From: Elusimicrobia bacterium GWA2_51_34
GTDB lineage: Bacteria > Elusimicrobiota > Elusimicrobia > Elusimicrobiales > UBA9959
Assembly: GCA_001799565.1 (NCBI GenBank)
Contig: MGTS01000014.1
Span: 1 to 64,000 of the forward strand
DNA length: 64,000 nt
Reading direction: 5' to 3'
Positions 44,649 through 51,651 of this stretch are shown piece by piece. How positions within the stretch are numbered: the stretch's first letter is position 1; the number at the start of each line of letters is the position of its first letter. Made by a program: the position numbers and the translations under genes. The notes below the pieces were generated by a model. It was given only the letters and a program-made list of their open reading frames with translations, ran no database searches and was not told where the DNA came from.

Positions 44649-47627
44649 ATGCAAAAATACGGAATTGGCTCTTCAAAACCTCTCAGTTCGGCGGTTTTTT
44701 TTATTTTACAGATTTTTATTGCATATGTTATTCCCGCGCGCGCGCAGGAAGAAAATAAGGTGATAATCAGGGACTTTGACTGGCGCGTTTACTCCACCGA
44801 ACATTTTGACATCCATTATTACGGCGATTCAAAGCCCTGGCTTGATTACTCGGCCGCCGTGCTTGAAGCCGCATACAAGCGCGAGGCCGCGGATCTTAAC
44901 CCCGCGCTTGCAAAGCGCCTTCCTTTTTTTCTTTATGCCACGATAAACGACATGCAGCAGACCGGCATCGCCGATGTTTCCGACGGCGTGGGCGGACTTA
45001 CCGAGCCGTATAAAGACCGCTTTATGGTCTGGTCCGACGGTTCAAAGGGCTGGCTTAAAAATGTGATGGAGCATGAGCTGGCTCACGAGGTCCAGTTTTC
45101 CGTGCTTATAGACGGTTTCTGGAAATCAGCCCGGATCCTTAAAACCTTTGTCTATCCCCTGTGGATGATAGAGGGAATGGCTGAGTATGAAACAGGCGAC
45201 GCCGATATTGCCATTGAAGAAATGTACGCGCGCGACGCCGCGCTTTCGGGCTCGCTTATCCCCTTGTGGCGTCTTAATCAGTTCGGCCATTTAAAACCGC
45301 ACCAGATGACGCTCGCTTATAAGACCGGCGCGCAGGCCGTGCGTTTTCTCGCTTCTCAATACGGTTCGGAAAAGCCGCGTAAAATGCTTGAGCTTTTTAA
45401 AACCCGCTACGAGGCGACCTCGGTGCTTAAGCCGCTTATAGGAACTGATATTTTCGCATTTGACAAAAAATTCAGGGAGTACACGGAGCTGAAATACCTT
45501 GCCCAGGCCAAAAAAGAAAAACTGCAGGAACCCTCTTTTTATGGCGGGCGTCTTACGGGTCCGCAGGGAGAGATACCGGAATTTAACCTTAGCCCCGCCC
45601 CAAGCCCGGACGGTAAAAAAATGGCCTACCTCTCCACGCGTTACGGCCATCCCCCGAGCGTGATAATAAAAGACCTTGCGAGCGCGAAAGAGAAGCGCCT
45701 TAGCCCCTACAAGGCGGGCGCGGAAAATATCCCCTATGGGCGTTTTACCAAGCCCGCCAGGAACCTGGTCTGGTCTCCGGGCGGAGAATGGCTGGCTTTT
45801 TCCGGTCAGAAAAATCACCGCGAATATATTTATTTCTACCGGCTCGCGGGGGGGAAAACTACGCAATTCGGCGTGAGGGGCCTTACGGAAATACGACAAC
45901 CGTCTTTTTCCCCTGACGGCGGGAAAATAGTTTTTGTGGGCATGCGCGGCGGCTTTAACGACCTTTATCAGGTAAAAATGGAATTAGCCCAGAAAGGCGG
46001 GATGATGGAATTTAATGACCTTGAAAGGCTTACCGACAACACCCAGGATGAGGCCTCTCCCGCGTACGCCCCCGATGGTTCAGGAGTGGTTTATTCATGC
46101 GAGGTTGACGCCGCCCCTGGCCACGGGGGAGGGGTTAAAAGGGATCTTTGTTTTATCCAGGCATCCGGCGGGAAACCTCTGGACCTGCTTTCCATTTCAG
46201 GGAATATTTACGACCCAGTGTTCTCAGCGGACGGCGGGGAAATTTATTTTGTTTCCGACGCGGACCGCCGTTTTGATCTCTACAGCTACGGGCGCGCCTC
46301 CGGTAAATTGTTCCGGCTAACGCGCTCTATGGGCGGAAGCTTCAATCCGGTTCCCGGCCCGGACGGCGCTGTTTATTTCTCCTCTTTCAGGAATTCCGGC
46401 ATGAATATTTACTCTGGCCCCGCGCGCAATTTTCTTTATGAGCCGCTAGAGGCTGAAACACCAGGCAGAAGTAAAGGGGAGAAGACAGAAGACAGAAGTC
46501 AGAAGTCAGATGGCTTTCTGACCTCTGACCTCCTACCTCTGACTTCTGAATTGCCTCAACCGCTGCCTGTAGTTGGGGAACAGGCCGGTGTTTTGGGCTC
46601 CAGCGGAACTTTTAAGCCTTACAAATTCAGCGCTTCAACCGATCTGTTCTTTCCGGCTTTTCTTTTTTCTTCCCCGGGCGGACTGTTCTGGATGAACTAC
46701 TGGCAGGCTTCGGATATGCTGGGGCGGCATAACCTCAGTCTTTTTGCCAATTATAATTCCGGCGCGGATTTTTTAAGTTACCAGGCCGCCTACACGTTCG
46801 TCCGCTGGCGCATGCCGCTAAGCCTGCAAAGTTCAGGCATGACATCCAAGCACAACCTGAACGCGGACGGGTTCAGATATAATGAGCGCTTCTCCAGCCA
46901 GGCCCTGGGTACGGCGTGGCCCTTTGACCGCTATAACCGCCTGGAATTCTTCGCCCTAAGCAAAAATAAAACCGTAGATTACACCGAGCTTGACCTTCAG
47001 GAGCGTCAGCGTACCCGCGCTGTCCAGGCCGCGTATGTGCGTGACACGGTGAGCGGCCTCTATCTTACCGCGGTAAGAGGTTCGCGCTTTGAAGCTTCTT
47101 ACGCAAAGGCCGCGGACAGGTTTGGAGGAAACCTTAAATACGACGCCTACACCCTGCAGTATCTTAAGTACTTTCCGCTTTCAAAGCGGTCCGCTTTTGT
47201 TAACCGCACGGTGGGGTCGGCAAGCTATGGCCGTGATAAACGTAAGTTTGATTTTGGCGGTCTGGGCGGGGTGCGCGGATTCTCCGGCTCTTCGGCCGAA
47301 AATGAGAAGTCGGGAGTTTTAATAAATAACGCGGAATTGCGCGTACCGCTTGCCGGTAACATTGACTACTATATGTGGTATATGTTTCCCGATTTTTACT
47401 TTAAGGCCATTTACGCGAAGGTGTTTATAGATTCTGCCTACGGTTGGGACAGGGCCTCGCAGTTCCGCCGGATTGATGCTGAAGAAGTAAGAAATTCCGT
47501 GGGTGTGGGAGTGGATATACACACTTTTATTCTTCAGGCCTTCCGTCTTGTGCTAAGTTTTGATTACGCCAGACGCACCTCTGACGGCGGCGAGATCTTT
47601 TATTTTTACCTGGGGCCGATGTTCTAG
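44649..47627 (+). CDS. Gluzincin peptidase - beta-propeller - outer-membrane barrel protein
   Basis: A 992-residue exported protein with a signal peptide (LSSAVFFILQIFIAYVIPARAQ). Residues ~40-290 look like a zinc metallopeptidase of the MA clan: MEHELAHEVQF gives HEXXH and WMIEGMAEY gives the third-ligand glutamate. Residues ~310-590 hold TolB/WD40-type propeller blades (FSPDGGKIVFVG, YAPDGSGVVYS, FSADGGEIYFVSD). Residues ~670-990 are a BamA/Omp85-like barrel ending YFYLGPMF. Between propeller and barrel is a repeat-coded linker (EKTEDRSQKSDGFLTSD). Start is ATG 44649. Three such domains in one chain suggest surface proteolysis or envelope remodelling; related unnamed proteins with peptidase-propeller layout are known in Bacteroidota, as I recall. 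Confidence 0.85.
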   Translation: MQKYGIGSSKPLSSAVFFILQIFIAYVIPARAQEENKVIIRDFDWRVYSTEHFDIHYYGDSKPWLDYSAAVLEAAYKREAADLNPALAKRLPFFLYATINDMQQTGIADVSDGVGGLTEPYKDRFMVWSDGSKGWLKNVMEHELAHEVQFSVLIDGFWKSARILKTFVYPLWMIEGMAEYETGDADIAIEEMYARDAALSGSLIPLWRLNQFGHLKPHQMTLAYKTGAQAVRFLASQYGSEKPRKMLELFKTRYEATSVLKPLIGTDIFAFDKKFREYTELKYLAQAKKEKLQEPSFYGGRLTGPQGEIPEFNLSPAPSPDGKKMAYLSTRYGHPPSVIIKDLASAKEKRLSPYKAGAENIPYGRFTKPARNLVWSPGGEWLAFSGQKNHREYIYFYRLAGGKTTQFGVRGLTEIRQPSFSPDGGKIVFVGMRGGFNDLYQVKMELAQKGGMMEFNDLERLTDNTQDEASPAYAPDGSGVVYSCEVDAAPGHGGGVKRDLCFIQASGGKPLDLLSISGNIYDPVFSADGGEIYFVSDADRRFDLYSYGRASGKLFRLTRSMGGSFNPVPGPDGAVYFSSFRNSGMNIYSGPARNFLYEPLEAETPGRSKGEKTEDRSQKSDGFLTSDLLPLTSELPQPLPVVGEQAGVLGSSGTFKPYKFSASTDLFFPAFLFSSPGGLFWMNYWQASDMLGRHNLSLFANYNSGADFLSYQAAYTFVRWRMPLSLQSSGMTSKHNLNADGFRYNERFSSQALGTAWPFDRYNRLEFFALSKNKTVDYTELDLQERQRTRAVQAAYVRDTVSGLYLTAVRGSRFEASYAKAADRFGGNLKYDAYTLQYLKYFPLSKRSAFVNRTVGSASYGRDKRKFDFGGLGGVRGFSGSSAENEKSGVLINNAELRVPLAGNIDYYMWYMFPDFYFKAIYAKVFIDSAYGWDRASQFRRIDAEEVRNSVGVGVDIHTFILQAFRLVLSFDYARRTSDGGEIFYFYLGPMF
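46464..46550. repeat. Family K dyad inserted in frame in barrel gene
   Basis: AGAAGACAGAAGACAGAAGTC on the left and CTGACCTCCTACCTCTGACTTCTG on the right. Arms resemble the intergenic copy at 56688-56776. Confidence 0.85.
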
Positions 47628-47663
47628 GTAGAGGTTAAAGCTAAAAGATCGGGAACTATTCAG

Positions 47664-47757
47664 ATTGTCAGGTTCCACGGTTCAAGGGTTCACGGTTATC
47701 TTTTTTACAATATTCATGCTTTTCAAACCGTTGAACCGCTGAACCATGAACCTGAGC
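47664..47757. repeat. Dyad element, family H (GGTTCAAGGGTTC words)
   Basis: CAGGTTCCACGGTTCAAGGG and CCGTTGAACCGCTGAACCATG. A relative lies at 54909-55002. It sits between the barrel gene and the small membrane protein gene. Confidence 0.82.
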
Positions 47758-47784
47758 GGTCAAAAAGGAAGAACAATTATTTTT

Positions 47785-48108
47785 ATGTCCCGAAAGAATA
47801 AAAAAAGCAACGGCACTATGCCGGGAAAAGGAGGCAAAGCGTTTCCGGAAAAGATTATTGCCTCTTCCGGGGGGGGGATTAGCAAAAAAGGCGGCTATGT
47901 GCTGGTTTTGGCGGCTATTGTTATAGTTGCCGGCTATATTTTCCTTTCCAAGGCCGCCCCCGACGGTCGGGATGCCTGGTCAAATCTGGCCGCTGTACTG
48001 TTAATTCTGGGTTATCTGCTTATCCCGGTTGGTATAATGGTCCGGGGGGCTCCCGCACAGGCAGCGGACAAGGCCGGTGCCGCCCCTAAATCTTCTACTC
48101 AGCCTTAA
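47785..48108 (+). CDS. Small two-helix membrane protein, unknown
   Basis: A 107-residue protein (from ATG 47785, the second methionine of the track ORF). The N-terminal half is basic (MSRKNKKSNGTMPGKGGKAF), followed by two membrane segments (VLVLAAIVIVAGYIFLS and LAAVLLILGYLLIPVGIMV) and an Ala/Pro tail. No family recognised. It is the last rightward gene before the gene-poor terminus-like region. Confidence 0.65.
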   Translation: MSRKNKKSNGTMPGKGGKAFPEKIIASSGGGISKKGGYVLVLAAIVIVAGYIFLSKAAPDGRDAWSNLAAVLLILGYLLIPVGIMVRGAPAQAADKAGAAPKSSTQP

Positions 48109-48280
48109 CCGCCAGCCAACAGACGGCACTGCTCCCTAAATACAAGGATTTAGATTAACCTTTCCAGGTATGCCCGGATATTGCGCCTGAACAGCCGCTT
48201 TTTCCGCTTTAAATGGTTTTTTGCTTTCCTTATATATACCATCCAAAAACTAGTCCGCAACCGGCCGGCTTAAATATCCG

Positions 48281-48740
48281 CTTTCCTGGTGTTTTTTGTT
48301 TCGGGGTAAATTGCTTTTCCGGCTCCGCGGTCAGGCCCGGGAGTTCTGGAATAGAGCATGCAGCTCTTTGTGGTGTTTTTATAAAAGTTGTTTTTGCCAT
48401 TGTTTCATGTTCTTTCCCTCCCCTGCCTTTCATGGTATTTTTGAAAACGGCTCTAACCGCCAGGTCCCGGCATCCGGTTTAGGTGGATTTTGCGTCTTCC
48501 TACCCCCCTGCTTTTGATGGTGTTTTCAGAAACCGGCTGTTTTGGCCGTTTTTTCAGGCTCGCGGATCGGGGGGGAGGAGCCAGTGGATAGTGGTCAGTG
48601 GCGAGTGGCCAGGCCGGATAGGTGTTTGAACTTAGCGTTTCACGGTGTTTTAGCCTGGCGGTGGTAAAGTGTGAAAGTTGTCTGTTCCCCGGATTTTAGT
48701 GCGGGGGTCCCTTCCTGGCCTTTCATGGTGTTTTTAAAAA
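48281..48740. repeat. Dispersed TTTCATGGTGTTTTTnAAAA motif array
   Basis: Copies begin near 48281, 48364, 48425, 48511, 48636 and 48718, plus a weaker one near 48207. Spacing is 61-126 bp, often about 84. Interspersed sequence is not conserved to my eye. Confidence 0.65.
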
Positions 48741-48920
48741 TAGATTTTTGCGTATTTAAACCGCCTCCGGCAACCCTGAATTTTACAAATTCTGGCCAAA
48801 AAATAATTTTCCAAAAAATAAAAATTCGAATTCAGCCAAAATCGGCGCTTATCGCGACTGCTAATAATAAAAAACTAAAAATAGTATTAGATTTTTTTAA
48901 ATAATCATTGAAATATATAG

Positions 48921-48956
48921 CTTACCTCAAAAATACTGTTGGTATTTATAGGTAAG
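48921..48956. repeat. Hairpin next to dif-like site
   Basis: CTTACCT-caa-AAATAC, loop TGTTG, GTATTT-at-AGGTAAG. It ends 25 bp before the dif-like site. A further GTGGC/GCCAC pair (48956-48980) fills the gap between them. Confidence 0.75.
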
Positions 48957-48981
48957 TGGCGGGGAAACCTCTAGTGCCACA

Positions 48982-49009
48982 AGTTAACATAATATATCTT
49001 ATCGTAAGT
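48982..49009. other. dif: dif-like XerC/XerD recombination site
   Basis: Left half AGTTAACATAA, centre TATATC, right half TTATCGTAAGT. Read this way, TTAACATAA is the exact complement of the E. coli XerD arm TTATGTTAA. From memory, 23 of 28 bases match the B. subtilis dif (as complement). It lies in the gene-less junction where transcription from both sides converges. dif resolves chromosome dimers at the terminus. Confidence 0.8.
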
Positions 49010-49224
49010 TGTATCAATAAAGCGGGAGCGTTGGCTTATCAAAGGCTTTTGGGTTATTCTCGCTGTGGTTTGCCGGCGAGCGCCGGGTTGACGGCCTGGT
49101 TTTTGGTTGTCTGCGTAAGATTGCCGGATTTTTTGTATGGTTTGGGTGAGTCGCACTGTAATATCGCCGCTTATGCCGTGGTCTCTTCACTATTCACTGT
49201 CCACTCGCCATCGTCCGCTGGCCG

Positions 49225-49731
49225 CTACTGATTGCCAGCCAATCTTCTGGCTGTGAACCAGGCCGCTTCAATGCCGGAGTCTGTAATGGCATAGGCGCAG
49301 TTTCTTTTGGCCCCGGAAGCGTTTATCCTGCCGGCTTTAACCTCTGCGGCCAGCAGCCGGTCAAGGCGCGCCGGGGCGTAGCCGGAGGCTTTTACGGCTT
49401 TTGACAGCGTTATCGCGCTGATCTCCTGCCTTCCTTCCCGGATTTTTGAGGCCGCCAGGAGCACTAACGCGGCTTCACGCGCGGTCATTCCCGGCGATTT
49501 GATCTTAAGGATAGTCAGATCATTCTTTTTCACTATTACCCTGTCCCAGAAAACAGCGCTTTGTTCCGCTTCGCTTTTTGGCGTGTTTGTGACGGCGCCC
49601 GGTGTGTCTTTTCTGCCGGGTTCAAATGCTTTTAGAAAGCTGGTTTTTTCGGTCAATATGAATTCCGCCGGCCCTTCGGCCTCAAATTCGGCTCCCGACG
49701 GGTGTTTCAGCCTGAGTTTAAAGTTAGTCAT
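49225..49731 (-). CDS. Unknown protein with winged-helix-like C-terminus, iteron-linked
   Basis: A 168-residue cytoplasmic protein I do not recognise. N-terminal ~40 residues are a beta-type domain (FKLRLKHPSGAEFEAEGPAEFILTEK); then a Pro/Ser-rich linker. The C-terminal ~90 residues (MTAREAALVLLAASKIREGRQEISAITLSKAVKASGYAPARLDRLLAAEVKAG) look like a helix-turn-helix or winged-helix unit. Its ATG overlaps the first of five TATG motifs with about 10-11-bp phasing, so it may bind its own upstream region. It is the first gene right of the dif-like site. The N-terminal DNA-binding view is inference. Confidence 0.65.
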   Translation of the reverse strand: MTNFKLRLKHPSGAEFEAEGPAEFILTEKTSFLKAFEPGRKDTPGAVTNTPKSEAEQSAVFWDRVIVKKNDLTILKIKSPGMTAREAALVLLAASKIREGRQEISAITLSKAVKASGYAPARLDRLLAAEVKAGRINASGAKRNCAYAITDSGIEAAWFTARRLAGNQ

Positions 49732-49803
49732 ATGTCCATATTTTAGCTTATAGCTATTTATATGTCAATATATGGCAAGCATATGCCAGCCATATGTCAT
49801 CAA
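49731..49803. promoter_or_regulatory. Helically phased TATGyCA iterons
   Basis: TATG at 49731, 49761, 49771, 49782 and 49793: TATGTCAATA, TATGGCAAGCA, TATGCCAGCCA, TATGTCATCAA. The spacing of 10 or 11 bp (and 30) puts all on one DNA face, upstream of the unknown gene. This is typical of a cooperative protein-binding array. Confidence 0.75.
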
Positions 49804-49805
49804 GC

Positions 49806-49826
49806 TGTGGGTAAAACTGTGGATAA
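49806..49826. promoter_or_regulatory. Two tandem DnaA-box-like sites
   Basis: TGTGGGTAA (one mismatch) and TGTGGATAA (perfect complement of TTATCCACA), 12 bp apart in the same orientation, immediately beyond the iterons. Confidence 0.6.
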
Positions 49827-49849
49827 TCCGGTTTTTGCGGCGCAAAAAC

Positions 49850-50142
49850 CGGGGTCACAGGTCATAAAAAGTCACAAGACACAGGTAGCAACAAGTTACA
49901 GGTCACAGGTCACAAGTCACAAGCCACAAGCTGGAAAACAGAGTTGTGCCGTATACGGGCACCTGGTTTCCCTTGGTGGCCCCCCCTTCTCGCACAGCAG
50001 CACAGAAAGTCATCGGGGACAAGTAGCATCTTATCCTCCCCTGTAGAACGTAAGGGTGTTTTATTGGATTTTAAAAGGGTGTGAAAACGCTGGATAGCCT
50101 GCTACCTTTTGCAGGCTTGTGACTTGTGACTTGCAACTTGTT
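49850..50142. repeat. Split family A dyad element
   Basis: GTCACAAGACACAGGTAGC, CAGGTCACAGGTCACAAGTC and neighbours at 49860-49935 pair with CTTGTGACTTGTGACTTGCAAC at 50115-50140. About 180 bp of unrelated sequence in between contains no gene. The right arm abuts the stop of the OM protein gene. Confidence 0.8.
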
Positions 50143-51489
50143 TTAAAACCGTGCGGAAACGGTCGTAGAAACGAGGGTTATGGGGGTGGTCTGGGTATAG
50201 AGGCTTAATGGGGTAAAAACGGCGTAAATGGCGTTTAACTGCAGGTCTTCGCCCAGCTTGTAAACGGCTTTAAGGTCTGTTTCGCTGCCAATTTGCAGGG
50301 AGCCGCCTGAAATATTCTGGGAGGCCTTGAAGCGGTAAAAATCAGCGGAAATCATAAGTTTTTTGTATGGCAGATCCACGCCCAGGCTTATCACATTAAG
50401 GCCGGAAACGCCGTAGGGCAGGCCGTTTGGGGTGGAAGAGGTTTTTATTGTGTCGTAGAGCGTGGCTCCGGCTATAGCGCCAAAACCCGATCGCTCTATT
50501 CCGTCGTATTTCCTGCCGAAGGTCGGAAAAAAGGCTTTATCGGTGCCGGCGGGGGCGTTTGAGTTGCCTGATGCCCGGCCATAGGCCAGCCGCGCGCGGG
50601 AGCGTCCGAAAAAACTTATGTTCTGGTTCCAGGCGCCTTTTATCAGGAAGGCGTACGCGGCGTAATCTATCGTTTCCCCCGCCGTTTTTGCCTGTCCCCG
50701 CTGCAGGACAAGTTCCCCGTCAAAGTCCAGCGCGTTATAGTTCAGGAAATACCTGAGGCCCGTGAATTTTTTGGTTTTTGAGATGGTATCGTAAAGCAGC
50801 GTATTGGCGGGGTCAACCACATCCGGGGCATCCTCGTTCTCCCAGAAGTGGTAAATATGCCAAAGGCCTTCGTTGGATGGATAATAAGCGCTTACACCGT
50901 AGACCTTATAATATTTCAGGTCCTTGAACGGCCTGAAAAAGAACATCTCCGTTTTCACGCGTTTAAAGAACAGGTCCTGCGCCTCTAATTTTGCGCCCGG
51001 CATTCCAAGGCCGTCGTCCGAGAGCGTCATGCCCTGGCCAAGGGTGAAGGCCTGCCGGCCCAGTGTAGCGGTAATAGTCGGGCGTATGAAGCGGTAGATC
51101 TTCACATAAGCTTCTTTCACAAAAGGCGTGCCGTTGGTATTCGGAAGGCGGTTAATGCCGTCCTGTAACTGAGGGGCTTTTACCGTGTCGGAGGCGGAGC
51201 CCACTCCGGCGCTTTTTAGCACCACTCCCACGTCCATTTTTGAGTCCCGGGTTTTTTCAAGGCGGATGTCTTTTATAACAAAGCCCAGCGTCGCGTTTTC
51301 GCTGTATAACGCCTGCGATCCGCGGTCCGAGCCGTAGATCATGTGCTGATAATTTGAGGCTTTAATATTTATCTCGGAGGAGAGGTCAAGCTTGGTGGCT
51401 GAAGCGGCCGCCGGGAACAAAAGAGCGACCGCGCCATAGGCCGTAAGCCATAGGCCATAGGCCTTTATATTGTTAGCGGACTTTACCAT
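50143..51489 (-). CDS. Outer-membrane beta-barrel protein with repeat-coded signal peptide
   Basis: A 448-residue exported barrel protein ending in aromatic F (VSTTVSARF). The middle shows alternating amphipathic strands and AYVKIYRFIRPTITATLGRQAFTLGQG, which resembles alginate-export/porin-like barrels. The signal peptide, KAYGLWLTAYGAVALLFPAAASA, is unusual because its AYGLWLTAYG is encoded by family D repeat words (GGCCTATGGCTTACGGCC). No Shine-Dalgarno before ATG 51489. It follows the second porin on the same strand after a strong terminator. Confidence 0.78.
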   Translation of the reverse strand: MVKSANNIKAYGLWLTAYGAVALLFPAAASATKLDLSSEINIKASNYQHMIYGSDRGSQALYSENATLGFVIKDIRLEKTRDSKMDVGVVLKSAGVGSASDTVKAPQLQDGINRLPNTNGTPFVKEAYVKIYRFIRPTITATLGRQAFTLGQGMTLSDDGLGMPGAKLEAQDLFFKRVKTEMFFFRPFKDLKYYKVYGVSAYYPSNEGLWHIYHFWENEDAPDVVDPANTLLYDTISKTKKFTGLRYFLNYNALDFDGELVLQRGQAKTAGETIDYAAYAFLIKGAWNQNISFFGRSRARLAYGRASGNSNAPAGTDKAFFPTFGRKYDGIERSGFGAIAGATLYDTIKTSSTPNGLPYGVSGLNVISLGVDLPYKKLMISADFYRFKASQNISGGSLQIGSETDLKAVYKLGEDLQLNAIYAVFTPLSLYTQTTPITLVSTTVSARF

Positions 51490-51575
51490 TGAGATTATAA
51501 TTATAACAAAAAGACGGGCGGCAGTAGGCAGAATTGGGTTTTCTTGCTGCGTATGGCTTATGGCCTACGGCGTCT
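51428..51575. repeat. Dyad element, family D, copy 2
   Basis: GCCATAGGCCGTAAGCCATAGGCC on the left within the OM gene, GTATGGCTTATGGCCTACGGCG on the right upstream of it. Homologous to 5134-5261 in arms and in TGCGTATGGC. Confidence 0.88.
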
Positions 51576-51592
51576 GTAGCGGTTTTTTTGGC

Positions 51593-51626
51593 AAAAAAAA
51601 CCCCGGGGTTTTAAGGCCCCGGGGCT
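51593..51626 (-). terminator. Terminator after porin gene
   Basis: Minus strand GCCCCGGGG-ccttaaaa-CCCCGGGGT followed by eight Ts, about 25 bp past the porin stop. Confidence 0.95.
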
Positions 51627-51651
51627 TCTTTTTATAATTAACCCGTGTTAA

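Larger units (their letters stand above)
48109..49224. other. Gene-poor convergent junction (putative replication terminus)
   Basis: No convincing gene in 1.1 kb. Short ORFs such as 48213..48482 and 48956..49231 lack any recognisable feature. The region contains seven imperfect copies of a TTTCATGGTGTTTTT motif, an AT-rich stretch (48780-48950), a hairpin (48921-48956), a dif-like site (48982-49009) and a degenerate family B dyad (about 48585-48630 with 49180-49230). Genes to the left run right (from 31.4 kb, except the pilin), genes to the right run left. Confidence 0.8.

Noticed and set aside
48213-48482. Small ORFs in the terminus region (48213..48482, 48230..48433, 48671..48904)
   Set aside because: They overlap each other, lack ribosome-binding sites and follow the repeat motif rather than any protein pattern.
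48281-48740. CRISPR array (TTTCATGGTGTTTTT copies)
   Set aside because: Motif copies are imperfect, spacing ranges from 61 to 126 bp and no cas genes are near.
49806-49826. Chromosomal oriC
   Set aside because: Only two DnaA-like boxes, no dnaA/dnaN/gidA nearby, and the gene orientation converges here, which fits a terminus and not an origin.
49860-50140. CRISPR array (repeated GTCACAAG words)
   Set aside because: Word lengths and spacing are irregular, the words are inverted between the two halves, and there are no spacers of constant size or cas genes.
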